Below are positions 36,965 through 45,900 of a DNA stretch of 64,000 bases, one piece after another; positions within the stretch are counted from its first letter, which is position 1; every line of letters starts with the position of its first letter. The stretch spans positions 30,394 to 94,393 of the forward strand of contig JAAFIV010000016.1 of NCBI GenBank assembly GCA_013298775.1, given 5' to 3'. The notes beneath the pieces are model-generated. The model did no database searches. It had not been told where the DNA came from and saw only the letters and a program-made list of their open reading frames with translations. The position numbers and the translations under genes were made by a program. This stretch comes from Ignavibacteria bacterium. GTDB taxonomy: Bacteria; Bacteroidota; Ignavibacteria; Kapaibacteriales; UBA4661.

Positions 36965-39208
36965 TCAAGTGACAGGCAATTCCACAATAAACGTCGCGCC
37001 CTTACCCACTTCCGATTCGCACCACACCTTGCCGTTCATCGCTTCCACCATTTTCTTCACAATGCTCAAGCCCAGACCGGTACTGTGTTCGCCGCCTGTT
37101 GGCTGTGCTGTTAATCGGGCAAATTTACCGAAAAGTTTTTGCATATCGTCGGGTGAAATTCCAGGTCCTTCATCTTGCACTTCCACGCGAATATTGCCGG
37201 TGTTGCTCAGAATACGCACAAATATTTGCTTTCCAAGAGGAGAATACTTCACGGCATTGGAGACGAGATTATCCAAAACCTGCATCAGTGCTTGCTCGTC
37301 GGCTGACACAACACTCTCCGTAGCTTCATTGCTGAAGTGGAGTGTGATATTCTTTGCTTCGGCAGGAAGACGATACTGATACACAGCGGCTTCTACCGAA
37401 GGCACAACATCGAAGCGCACCATATTCAGTTGAATGCCTCCAGATTCCAGTTGATTGATATTGAGCAGGTTTTTCACCAATTCGAGCATCTTATCGCTTA
37501 CGTGCATGATATTTCCCGCCACTCCTGGCACTTCATCACCTGTAAAAATTCCAGTTTGGATGAGTTCAGCATAACTGCGTACCGCGCCAATAGGATTCTT
37601 CAGGTCGTGCGAGACGATACCCATTATTTCGTCTTTCTCTTGATTTGCTTCGGCAAGTTTTTCATTTTGATATTGAAGAGAAGTGTTCAACTCAACAATT
37701 TCATTTTGCTGACGAGTAATTTCCAGATTTGCGGTGTACAGCACTTCATTTTCTCTACGGTATAACTCGCCTTTTAGTGCTTCTCGTTCGGCGTTTTGCT
37801 TTTCCTGCTGTAATACGGTAAAACGTGCCGCTAGCGCGAAAGAAAAAAGGATAATCTCTATAAAAGGTGCAACATACATAGCATAGCCAGCGATTTGACC
37901 TAATAATATAGAGTAAAACTTACCTTTAAAAGTTACCACGTAATTAATCAGAATACCCATTTCCATAAAAGAGCGTGCAATGAAAAGGTATAGTGCTGGA
38001 GAGTACCCCTTCCTCCAAATGATCAAAGTTCCAATAATCATTATTGGTGCGCCCAAAGCAATAAATGAATAAAGCATTACGACATGAGCAATATACCTAA
38101 AGCCAATAAGTTCTGCGGCAATTGCAGCAATATTCAGCGTTATATATCCTACCATTAATTGGTCAAGTAGAGCAGGAACGTATTCCTGCCGCTCAACCCA
38201 AAATGCTCTTACAAACAATGCACTTATGGCATTGTAAGCTAGCCCCGAGATAAATAGCAAATGTGCATTAATGCTAGGACTTATTTCCCAAAATGTATAG
38301 GCATGCCCAGCATCTACAGCACGATAGAGTGTGTAAGCAAGTATGGAAGCAACGTAAAACAGATAAAATCTGCTGCGCACAACGAAAAATAAGATGAGAT
38401 TATAACAACAGGCAAAAATTGCTACACCTAACCAGAGCAAAAACCGCGTTCGGAAATTTTCACGCTGCTTTAAGTGATTTTGATAATCCAAAGCTCTCAG
38501 GCTGATAAATGTCTGAGAGCGAATGGAAAACTGTTGATAACAGATTATTTCTCTATAGTTCTTCGGTTGAGGAGATGAATACCGAGTTGAAGACTCAAGA
38601 GATAATAATGGATAGTTATCTAAATCAGGCAAAATAAACCCAATAAATGAAGTTTGAAGTTTCCATTTGGTGTATGGTATAGAATATCCAGATGTGTCCG
38701 CAGAAATAATACTACCGCTGAGAGGATTTATACAAAACAAAATGGCTGTATCTGCTTGGCGACTTATCGTATTCAGTATAAAAGGTTCAACAGGAAGTGC
38801 AGAGGTATTTCTATCTTCTTTTTGGCGTGCAGTGTCATTTACCATCGCAGGAGTTTCATAATACCGCACGACAAAGCGGGTCCATATTGTTGCATCCCGA
38901 TAATCTAAACTCAATATATCCCCTTGGGAACGCTCGAAGGGAAGTTCTTTGTGTTTAAGTATAGAATCAATGGTGTAGCTGTGCGACGGGTCAATCCAGA
39001 AGTCGAAGGTAGTGATTGATTTTTGTACCGCATTGCTGCGGAGTTCAATACGCGGTAAGGAGTCGATAATTAACGGTAGAGTCTGTGCTGATGCGGTCTC
39101 GCTGCAAGGGGAGACAATACCCCAAAGTACCAGTGATACCAGCACGAGGTAGTGCGATAGAAAAAGCAAGAAAACAAAGCCTTTCCTAAAGTAGGAACTC
39201 TCAATCAT
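36965..39208 (-). CDS. 7TMR-DISM sensor histidine kinase
   Basis: 747 residues from ATG 39208 (a GTG at 39217 also opens the frame). In order: signal peptide (ending about SAQ), extracellular 7TMR-DISMED2-like beta domain with a Ser/Thr-rich insertion, seven membrane helices (about 260-460), coiled coil, HisKA with SHDLKNPIGAVRS (about His534) and HATPase_c with NAVKYSP, DEGPG and STGLGL. All motifs are intact. About 200 bp at its 3' end are nearly identical to the 3' end of the propeller kinase at 42958, although the sensor halves are unrelated. It is the last kinase before the borosin cluster. Confidence 0.92.
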   Translation of the reverse strand: MIESSYFRKGFVFLLFLSHYLVLVSLVLWGIVSPCSETASAQTLPLIIDSLPRIELRSNAVQKSITTFDFWIDPSHSYTIDSILKHKELPFERSQGDILSLDYRDATIWTRFVVRYYETPAMVNDTARQKEDRNTSALPVEPFILNTISRQADTAILFCINPLSGSIISADTSGYSIPYTKWKLQTSFIGFILPDLDNYPLLSLESSTRYSSPQPKNYREIICYQQFSIRSQTFISLRALDYQNHLKQRENFRTRFLLWLGVAIFACCYNLILFFVVRSRFYLFYVASILAYTLYRAVDAGHAYTFWEISPSINAHLLFISGLAYNAISALFVRAFWVERQEYVPALLDQLMVGYITLNIAAIAAELIGFRYIAHVVMLYSFIALGAPIMIIGTLIIWRKGYSPALYLFIARSFMEMGILINYVVTFKGKFYSILLGQIAGYAMYVAPFIEIILFSFALAARFTVLQQEKQNAEREALKGELYRRENEVLYTANLEITRQQNEIVELNTSLQYQNEKLAEANQEKDEIMGIVSHDLKNPIGAVRSYAELIQTGIFTGDEVPGVAGNIMHVSDKMLELVKNLLNINQLESGGIQLNMVRFDVVPSVEAAVYQYRLPAEAKNITLHFSNEATESVVSADEQALMQVLDNLVSNAVKYSPLGKQIFVRILSNTGNIRVEVQDEGPGISPDDMQKLFGKFARLTAQPTGGEHSTGLGLSIVKKMVEAMNGKVWCESEVGKGATFIVELPVT

Positions 39209-39310
39209 GAACCGCACAGATTTGAAAGATAGGGATGAAACAAGCGTTTGGCTTTCTAATGTACCCCTGCCAATTGATTATATAAAAAAATCTGTGGTGA
39301 TTAATTGTAG

Positions 39311-40159
39311 CTATTTCTGCAATGATAGGGCTTCATCCAGCAAAAACTTTTGACGCTTCGCTTTTTCAGGAAAAAGCTGTAAACAGCGATGGTAGAACTC
39401 TTCATCCACTTTGACTTCACTAAAGGGTGGAATGCAAAGGGTACAAGCGGGATTCATCTCCGTATCGGAAAGCTTCTTTAATGGCACTTTTTGTATACTT
39501 GGTTCTCCACCCACAACAGTAGAGGCTTGATAGAGAATCACCTCATGCTCTAGCGCATATAGGCGGGATAATTTTTCTACCAACAGAGGAAGTGCGCGTT
39601 TGTCGTACTTGCCCTTTGGGTCATAATCATTAAATGCCAGTGTACCGATTTGCCAGAGTAGTAAATATGCACTAGTATCTATTGCTCGTGTGCTCAGAAG
39701 AAAATCAGTAGCTTCCAATGAATGGCAGCCAAAATTACATGGATCAATACCAAGGTCGGCAAAGAGGCAATCCTGAGCCGAAATACCTGGCAGCATTTTG
39801 GCACGGTAGCCTTCCGCTCGAGCCATAGCGATTGATTTGTGTGGTGCGTAGGCAAAGACTCCTGGATGCCCGTAAAATGCAACCACCGTTTTGTAACCTG
39901 CCCGAACATTTGCCAGAATATGTTCAATCATAGTTACGTAGATATCCATCCGATGAACGTCTGCCATGTATAGTGCATTCAGCGATTCTGGAAGGGCCTC
40001 TTTATTGATGCTAAGAATAACTTGCTCAGCAACAGGTTCATTGACCGCATACAAAAAGCGTTCTGCGCGGCGTATCCATGCTACCGCTTCGGTTGTCATT
40101 TGCCCCACAACCGAGATACCAGTACCAACGACCACTAAATCATAATCAGGAATTATCAT
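39311..40159 (-). CDS. split borosin alpha-N-methyltransferase (RiPP backbone N-methylase)
   Basis: 282 residues of the tetrapyrrole-methylase fold. Motifs match the borosin methyltransferases OphMA (fungal, fused) and SonM (bacterial, split): VVGTGI near the N-terminus, AFYGHPGVF (94-102), EGYRAKMLPGISAQDCLFADLGIDP (117-140) and NFGC. Tyr64, Arg70, Tyr74 and Tyr96 fall at the spacing of the OphMA active-site residues Tyr66, Arg72, Tyr76 and Tyr98. Known members use SAM to methylate backbone amides of a precursor peptide. Unlike OphMA there is no C-terminal core peptide; the partner is the small gene 94 bp upstream (40254-40505). The length matches a catalytic domain alone. The fit to porphyrin or cobalamin methylases is poorer because of these motifs and the neighbour. 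Confidence 0.93.
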   Translation of the reverse strand: MIIPDYDLVVVGTGISVVGQMTTEAVAWIRRAERFLYAVNEPVAEQVILSINKEALPESLNALYMADVHRMDIYVTMIEHILANVRAGYKTVVAFYGHPGVFAYAPHKSIAMARAEGYRAKMLPGISAQDCLFADLGIDPCNFGCHSLEATDFLLSTRAIDTSAYLLLWQIGTLAFNDYDPKGKYDKRALPLLVEKLSRLYALEHEVILYQASTVVGGEPSIQKVPLKKLSDTEMNPACTLCIPPFSEVKVDEEFYHRCLQLFPEKAKRQKFLLDEALSLQK

Positions 40160-40253
40160 AGGGATATTTTAGAAAGTGATAAATATGAAAATTACATTAT
40201 AGCCCAACCTTGAAGTTGAGCTACAAATGTAAATAATAAAACCGCTCAGACCC

Positions 40254-40505
40254 TTACCATGACAATCTTGAATGACTATTTGAGGTTTGTGAAACATTAT
40301 TAGTAACTGAACTCTCTACTGTGATTTTATTTTCAGTGCGTCGTATAAATGTAGACATTTGCACCGAATTTCTTGCACGTAGAATGCCCTGTTCTTCTTC
40401 TGTCAGCCCTGCTGCGGTCATGATTTTATCTGGTGTTTGCACCAATGCAGCAAAACTATCGGCATTAACAGCTGCATCCGCCAAAAATTCTATGAATCTG
40501 CTCAT
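40254..40505 (-). CDS. split borosin precursor peptide
   Basis: 83 residues, ATG 40505 preceded by GGAG with a 5-base spacer. Residues ~1-55 form a small helical domain (FIEFLADAAVNADSFAALV, TPDKIMTAAGLTEEEQGIL) that resembles the borosin-binding domain of SonA-type precursors and the equivalent clasp region of OphMA. Such domains hold the precursor on the methyltransferase dimer. Residues ~57-83 are a flexible polar tail rich in Ser, Thr, Asn and Val ending in LSW; this is the likely core where backbone N-methylation occurs. The gene lies directly upstream of the methyltransferase on the same strand. Methylation sites and any leader cleavage point cannot be read from the sequence. Confidence 0.88.
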   Translation of the reverse strand: MSRFIEFLADAAVNADSFAALVQTPDKIMTAAGLTEEEQGILRARNSVQMSTFIRRTENKITVESSVTNNVSQTSNSHSRLSW

Positions 40506-40530
40506 AAAAACTCCAAAGATTTATGATAAA

Positions 40531-40560
40531 AAAATTAAGAAAAGGCTGTTGCGAAGCCTG
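40531..40560 (-). terminator. possible weak terminator or attenuator upstream of the borosin precursor
   Basis: On the minus strand a short stem (AGGCT, 7-base loop, AGCCT; 40543-40559) is followed by a T-rich run. It lies about 40 bp upstream of the precursor ATG and would stop transcripts coming from the nitrilase-like gene, or act as an attenuator. The stem is only five base pairs, so support is weak. Confidence 0.3.
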
Positions 40561-40718
40561 TTGTAAGAATGTTCCACTATCAGATACTTTTTAATTCCGA
40601 CCTTAACCTCTTCCCCAATGTACAAAAGCTACATTGCTTCTGCTGTTGCTATAATTTATACTGTTATTTTTTCGCACTAAGGAGCCACTATACAGACCAC
40701 CAATGCAGTAATATATGC

Positions 40719-40761
40719 TTTCCAGACAGTTTTTGCAAACTTTCCAGATAGTTTTTGCAAA
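40719..40761. repeat. tandem 22-bp repeat upstream of the borosin precursor
   Basis: Two copies of a 21-base sequence (TTTCCAGAYAGTTTTTGCAAA, 40719-40739 and 40741-40761) differ at one base and lie just after the stop of the nitrilase-like gene. The spacing of 22 bp is about two helical turns, so a regulator-binding site is conceivable. The 269-bp space (40506-40774) holds no other gene I can recognise. Confidence 0.5.
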
Positions 40762-40774
40762 TATATTTTCTGAT

Positions 40775-42235
40775 TTATTGTGGCGTATAGTGGTGCAGTT
40801 CGCCTGTAGTGGCAGCAAAAAGCGGTGTGTCTGTACGGAAAGGAATAATCTGTGCTTGGTAGTTGTCGGTGGAAGGATTAAATGGGGTTCCATCAATAGT
40901 TTTATAGGTGCGTGCTTTGATATTGTTTGTGCCAAGAGTGTTATCAAATCCGTCGAGTGTATATGCATCCGTAGTAAATGCCAATTGGCTATGCGAGTAG
41001 TATATCTTGCCGTCTTTGCTGCCATTCCATTTGGATTGTACGGATTGTGTGTATACGCCACAAGTGATTCCTTTCCACAAACCCGACTTGCCGTCTAAAA
41101 TTGGTTGGAAATTCACCCAATCAAGACAAATTTCACCGCATCCGTCAGCATTAAAAACGACAGAGTTATTATTTGCGGCAACACTGTAATCAAGAATTTG
41201 ACAACTACCAGAAGGAATAAAGTGCTTTTGTAAAGGATAATTATCGGTAAGAGCACCATTGGCTTCTTTCATACCGACCGTTCTTCGCAATCGTTGAAAG
41301 CAGTGGTCAAGGCAAATCTCTACGCCGTAATCTATCTTTACTACGCCAGGTGGCGTAAAACGCGCATTGTGGGAAGTTGGTGCAGTGTGTTTATCACCGC
41401 GATAGAGTGTGTAAGAGGGATAATTACACATCCATTCCGTAATCATACCGTTGTGCGTTAATGCACCGTTTTTTATCGTACCCATCGTTAAATCAATGGT
41501 TGATTCATTTTGCTTTGAATAACGATAAATTGCAGGTTTACTCAATTCTGATTTATTGAAATAAAAATACGCACCTTGATTATGCACGGTGCACAATGGA
41601 TTTCGTTTCGCTTCTGCCATAAACACCTTCAAATTATTGTCTATGATTGCATTCTGTGAAAGTTCCGCTCCCATCAGATTTTGCGAAGGTGAGGGAGAAT
41701 GCCCGATACGATTCCACCGAGTGTACGTGCTGGATGGGATGGAAGATTGCAGCGTTGGAGGGAGAATGCTATTAAGTTCTTGCATACGCTCAATAACTAG
41801 TGGAGATTTTAAAAAAACATCGTAGTCATCAATATTACTTGTCAGCACGGAGCCAATAATAATGCCATAGCAGTTACCATCAGTAGGAATACAATCGTTC
41901 AAGCGTTTCTCAAATTGAGCAAGAATATATTCAAAAGGAGAGAGGATACCGTCCACTTTGATATTTGGATAAGGACCTTGTGCGCAATGAAAGAAAAATT
42001 CAGGCAACACAAAATGGCGGTCTTTCGTATTAAAACGCGGCAACACGTTCATAAATCCAGAAATAACCAGGTCAATCCGTACATCAATATCTTTTTTTAT
42101 TTCCGCCGGAGAAGTGTCTTGATTTAATCCGTTCCACACGCCTGTATACCAAGAGCAATCGGAATTATCCAGAATCTTGTTAAATTCTGACGGTCCCGTG
42201 TACAAAGACCATGCGACAAAATCATAAAATTCCAT
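40775..42235 (-). CDS. nitrilase-superfamily-like (carbon-nitrogen hydrolase) protein
   Basis: 486 residues, no signal peptide. A Glu-Lys-Cys triad in nitrilase-like order and context can be proposed: Glu79 in HFVLPEFFF, Lys241 in YRYSKQNE and Cys308 in YGVEICLDH. The motif around Cys308 is the best match to the superfamily pattern. Members hydrolyse or condense amides and nitriles, or transfer acyl groups. At 486 residues it is longer than simple nitrilases (~300), with long insertions, so the exact family is unclear. It lies upstream of the borosin precursor on the same strand, 269 bp away, and may belong to the pathway or simply neighbour it. I do not recognise a closer family. Confidence 0.65.
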   Translation of the reverse strand: MEFYDFVAWSLYTGPSEFNKILDNSDCSWYTGVWNGLNQDTSPAEIKKDIDVRIDLVISGFMNVLPRFNTKDRHFVLPEFFFHCAQGPYPNIKVDGILSPFEYILAQFEKRLNDCIPTDGNCYGIIIGSVLTSNIDDYDVFLKSPLVIERMQELNSILPPTLQSSIPSSTYTRWNRIGHSPSPSQNLMGAELSQNAIIDNNLKVFMAEAKRNPLCTVHNQGAYFYFNKSELSKPAIYRYSKQNESTIDLTMGTIKNGALTHNGMITEWMCNYPSYTLYRGDKHTAPTSHNARFTPPGVVKIDYGVEICLDHCFQRLRRTVGMKEANGALTDNYPLQKHFIPSGSCQILDYSVAANNNSVVFNADGCGEICLDWVNFQPILDGKSGLWKGITCGVYTQSVQSKWNGSKDGKIYYSHSQLAFTTDAYTLDGFDNTLGTNNIKARTYKTIDGTPFNPSTDNYQAQIIPFRTDTPLFAATTGELHHYTPQ

Positions 42236-42330
42236 AGTTCGTTGCGGATAGTGAAAAATGAAAGTATGCTTACAGACAAATTATTGAAATTGTAAGACGA
42301 TTTTTAGAACCTTGAATTCAAGAGTTACAT

Positions 42331-42882
42331 TCAAGCAATTGGGACTGACATTCGATGTTTTTCGTACACATACTCGGTAGATAACTCACGTCGAAAAATA
42401 ACGGAGCGTTCAGCAGTTTTGCAGCAGTTTAATCGCTCTAAAAGGCGGATTGACCGATAATTATGTGAATCGACAAGTGCGCGGATTTTTTGCACAGGTG
42501 TATAGCTAAAAATCAGATAAAATACCGCACCAACAGCTTCAAGAGCAAGTCCTTTACCCTGATAATCGGGTGCAAATGTGTAGCCTATATCTACACTACT
42601 TTCACCTTCTTCAAGACAGATGCCAATATCGCCGATGAGCAGATTTGAAACCGGACACGCAATGCCAAACTGTACCCAATAATTCGGAGGAAGATGCTGA
42701 ACCTGATTCATTCGTTGTAAAAATGCTTCGGTTGTAACTGTATCCATGCGGATCGGCTCTTGATAGAGCGTAATGCGGTCATCATTGCGATACGTTGTAA
42801 AAACATTTGCATCAGTCACTTGAAGTAAGCGAATAATGGTATGGGATGTTTGCATGGGTAAATGATTGATGAACGAAACCAT
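42331..42882 (-). CDS. GNAT-family N-acetyltransferase (RimJ/RimL-like)
   Basis: 183 residues. ATG 42882 has GAGGAG just three bases upstream; Met10 at 42855 is an alternative. The fold signature of RimJ/RimL-type acetyltransferases is present: IIRLLQVTDA at the start, the IGDIGI beta strand, the acetyl-CoA loop YQGKGLALEAV (about 110-120), and the ending pattern ALVDSHNYRSIRLLERLNC typical of this group. It should transfer an acetyl group from acetyl-CoA to an amine of a peptide or small molecule. It lies 95 bp upstream of the nitrilase-like gene on the same strand and may be part of the borosin region; that is unproven. Confidence 0.88.
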   Translation of the reverse strand: MVSFINHLPMQTSHTIIRLLQVTDANVFTTYRNDDRITLYQEPIRMDTVTTEAFLQRMNQVQHLPPNYWVQFGIACPVSNLLIGDIGICLEEGESSVDIGYTFAPDYQGKGLALEAVGAVFYLIFSYTPVQKIRALVDSHNYRSIRLLERLNCCKTAERSVIFRRELSTEYVYEKHRMSVPIA

Positions 42883-42957
42883 AAACTCCTCATAAATCAG
42901 TCATCTGTATAATAATAAAACTATTTCCAACAAGAGACAGAGCAAAACGGTAGTAAA

Positions 42958-45900
42958 TCACCTTTGATCCGCCCGCAATTCCACAATAAACGTCGCCCCC
43001 TTACCCACTTCTGACTCGCACCACACCTTGCCGTTCATCGCTTCCACCATTTTCTTCACAATGCTCAAGCCCAGACCCGTGCTGTGTTCGCCGCCTGTTG
43101 GCTGGGCTGTTAATCGGGCAAATTTACCGAAGAGTTTTTGCATATCTTCGGGTGAAATTCCAGGTCCTTCATCTTGCACCTCAATTCGCACCGCATCGTT
43201 GCTTGATGTTATGCGCACAAACACATTTTTCCCGAATGGCGAATACTTTACCGCATTCGATATGATATTATCCATCACTTGAGCAATCGCAATTTCATCG
43301 GTCAAAACCACACTATTGCTTGCTTCTGTGGAAAAATGCAATCGGATATTTTTCACTTCGGCAGATGTTTGATATTGCCAGACCACACCTTCGACAATCG
43401 GCGCAATATCAAGCGCGACCATATAAAACTTCATCGCTCCTTCTTCTAAACGATTGTTGTCAAGAACTTTTATCACCAAATCCAACATCTGATTTGCTGT
43501 GCGACTGATATGCTGCGAGATATTCAGTATCTCGCTTTTATCCTGCACGACTTCACCTTCAATCAAGGCGGCGAGATTGCGCACCGCAGAAATAGGGTTC
43601 TTGAGGTCGTGCGCCACAATTCCCATAAGTTCACTTTTTTCCTGATTGATGTCCTTCAGTTCTTCGTTGCGCTCTTGAAGCATGGAATTTGCAAGCTCAA
43701 TTTCACGCGCTTGCTCGGCTTGGATTTCCATTTGGCGCGAGATTTCACTGTTCGCCGTTGCTAAATCACTATTAGTTTGGCGGAGTTCGCCCGTGCGCTC
43801 GGCGACAAGCTCTTGCAATCGCTGTGCGTTCTCTTCAGACCTCACCAATGCTTGCTTGTGGCGCACCGAGCGCACCGCAACAATACTTAATCCCCCAATC
43901 ATCAGCGTCAATGCAATATACCCCAAATATGCTCCAGAACTACGATAAAATGGCGGTTCTATCCGAAAATGCAATTCCAATGGCGTACTCCATACCTCGC
44001 CACTGCCTTCCTTTCTCGCTTGCACGAAAACTCGGTACTCCCCATCGGCAAGATTTGTCAGGCGCAATGCCGATTCCGCAGAAGTCATTGAATATGCTTC
44101 AATCGTGTCATTGCCAGCCATAACGCACGTTTTGAACATCACAAATGCAGAGGGAAACATTAACGAAGAAACATCAAATTCCAACACAGAAAATGCTGGA
44201 AAGCTGCTTCTGGCAAGCATTCTGCGGGATTGAGCAGCCGCAGTTGCAGTTGCAGTTGCTGAAACTGAATCATGGAAAAAATCTGCAAAAATACTTTGGG
44301 ATGCTCCTTGTTCAATAAGACGCGCCGAAATAAGTCTCGGAGTAGCAGACAATGGCGGCTCCGACGACACAAATTCCGCATCAGAAGACGTGTACAAGCC
44401 ATTGCTGGTGGCAATCCACAAACCCAGCGATGGGTCAATCACAATTCCCTGACGCGAAATTGTCCGCGAAACCAAGCCCGATGCCTGATGTACCGTTGCC
44501 ATTGTGCCATTCCAAAACTTTGCCGCACCAACATCTGTGCCTATCCAGACCGTGCCAGATGGCGCAATCGCCAGAGCCTTTGCTTTATCCGTCGGCAGTA
44601 CGCCATTCACCGTAAAACACTCAGCAACGGTGCGGTTCTGAGGCTGTTTTTCCGAAGAAGTATCAGCAAGCGTGTACCGAAGCATTCCGCAAGAGGTCGC
44701 CAACAAAAGACGCTTGTTTTCAAGGGCAATATCATACACAGTCATCCATCCACCATCTCGCTCAATATGCTTCAAAGCCGCTTCAGGCAAGGGTTTTCCA
44801 GCATCGGAGAAGGTATTGTTTTCACTCTTGTACTGCAAAATGTAGGAAGCAACCTGTGTGCGTGCCTTTCGTGGCACAGCCGCCGTATCTCGCGGAGCAA
44901 GAATAGGACGCGAAAGCCCCAGAAGAACGCCACCACGAGGCAAAGCATACACCGACGCAACAGGTGCATCTACGCCATCGCGTGCGCCATAGAGCCTTTG
45001 CACGAATCCTTGGTGGCTCGCATCATAGCGCAGGCTGTACAACGTGGGTACTCCTTCCAACGCCTGTTCTGGCGTTACTTCCAGCGCACACCAAAGCGTT
45101 CCCGAAGCATCACACACCATTGCGTAAATTGAGCGAGCAATCGAAGGAGAAGCATTCGCCAAACCCTGTTTTGATGAGCCTTCCGGCACTTTATTTTTCT
45201 CAAGCACCGTGTTTTTCTCAGAAACAACACGCATTGTACCATTTTGCCAGCGCATTATCCAGCCACTCAAACTGCTCACCCACACCGCACCTGCGCTATC
45301 GCACGCAATAGAAAAAAGCTCTGCCGAACCTTGTGGTTTAGACGCAAGAACGCTGCATGAAAGCCGCTCGCGGTCTATTTTATACAACGATTCGCCATTG
45401 ATTCCGTACATATTTCCTTTTGTGTCGGCGGCAACATGGTTCAGAAAGGGCGTTCTTTCGGAAGTATTTGCTAAACGGTCAATCGGCGAAGGCGCAATAA
45501 GACACATTCCTTGGTCGCTGCTTGCCCACACAATCCCATTTCGCGCCTCCCACAGCGTATTGATACGCTGAAGCGGCGAGATTTCGCGCTGTTCAGCAAG
45601 ATTTTTTGGAGAAAGGAGATGAATACCATTGTACCACGCACCGCAGAACATCATGCCGCTCTTCTTCGATTGCATAATAGCCGATGCCTCCTGCAAGTGA
45701 GGAATCAAGCGGGTTTCCATACTGAGTGGCGAATACTGCTCGCGGGCGTTTTTTGGAATACCGACAGTGCGTGCGGGTGTTGCAGCTTGCAGAGTTATGT
45801 TCAGGATGCCCTTTTGCGTTGCTGCGAGAAACTGCCCGCGCTCTTTGCGCATTGCACAAATATCGTGAATCAAGCCAACAGGCTGCTTGAAAGCAAGGAG

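Noticed and set aside
36945..37379. Long plus-strand frames with a conserved NSTINVAPLPTSDSHH-type start opposite kinase 3' ends (also near 12000, 24000, 33600, 43030, 50050)
   Set aside because: They are exact antisense shadows of the conserved HATPase_c coding region, which is why they recur; no independent start signal or domain is seen.
39311..40159. Reading the methylase as a cobalamin/sirohaem biosynthesis enzyme
   Set aside because: The YGHPGVF and CLFADLGIDP motifs, the OphMA-like Tyr/Arg spacing and the neighbouring precursor gene fit a borosin methyltransferase; no tetrapyrrole genes are nearby.
44272..45132. 286-codon plus-strand frame opposite the propeller kinase
   Set aside because: It is antisense to Reg_prop repeats, with Arg/Cys/His-rich composition typical of non-coding frames.
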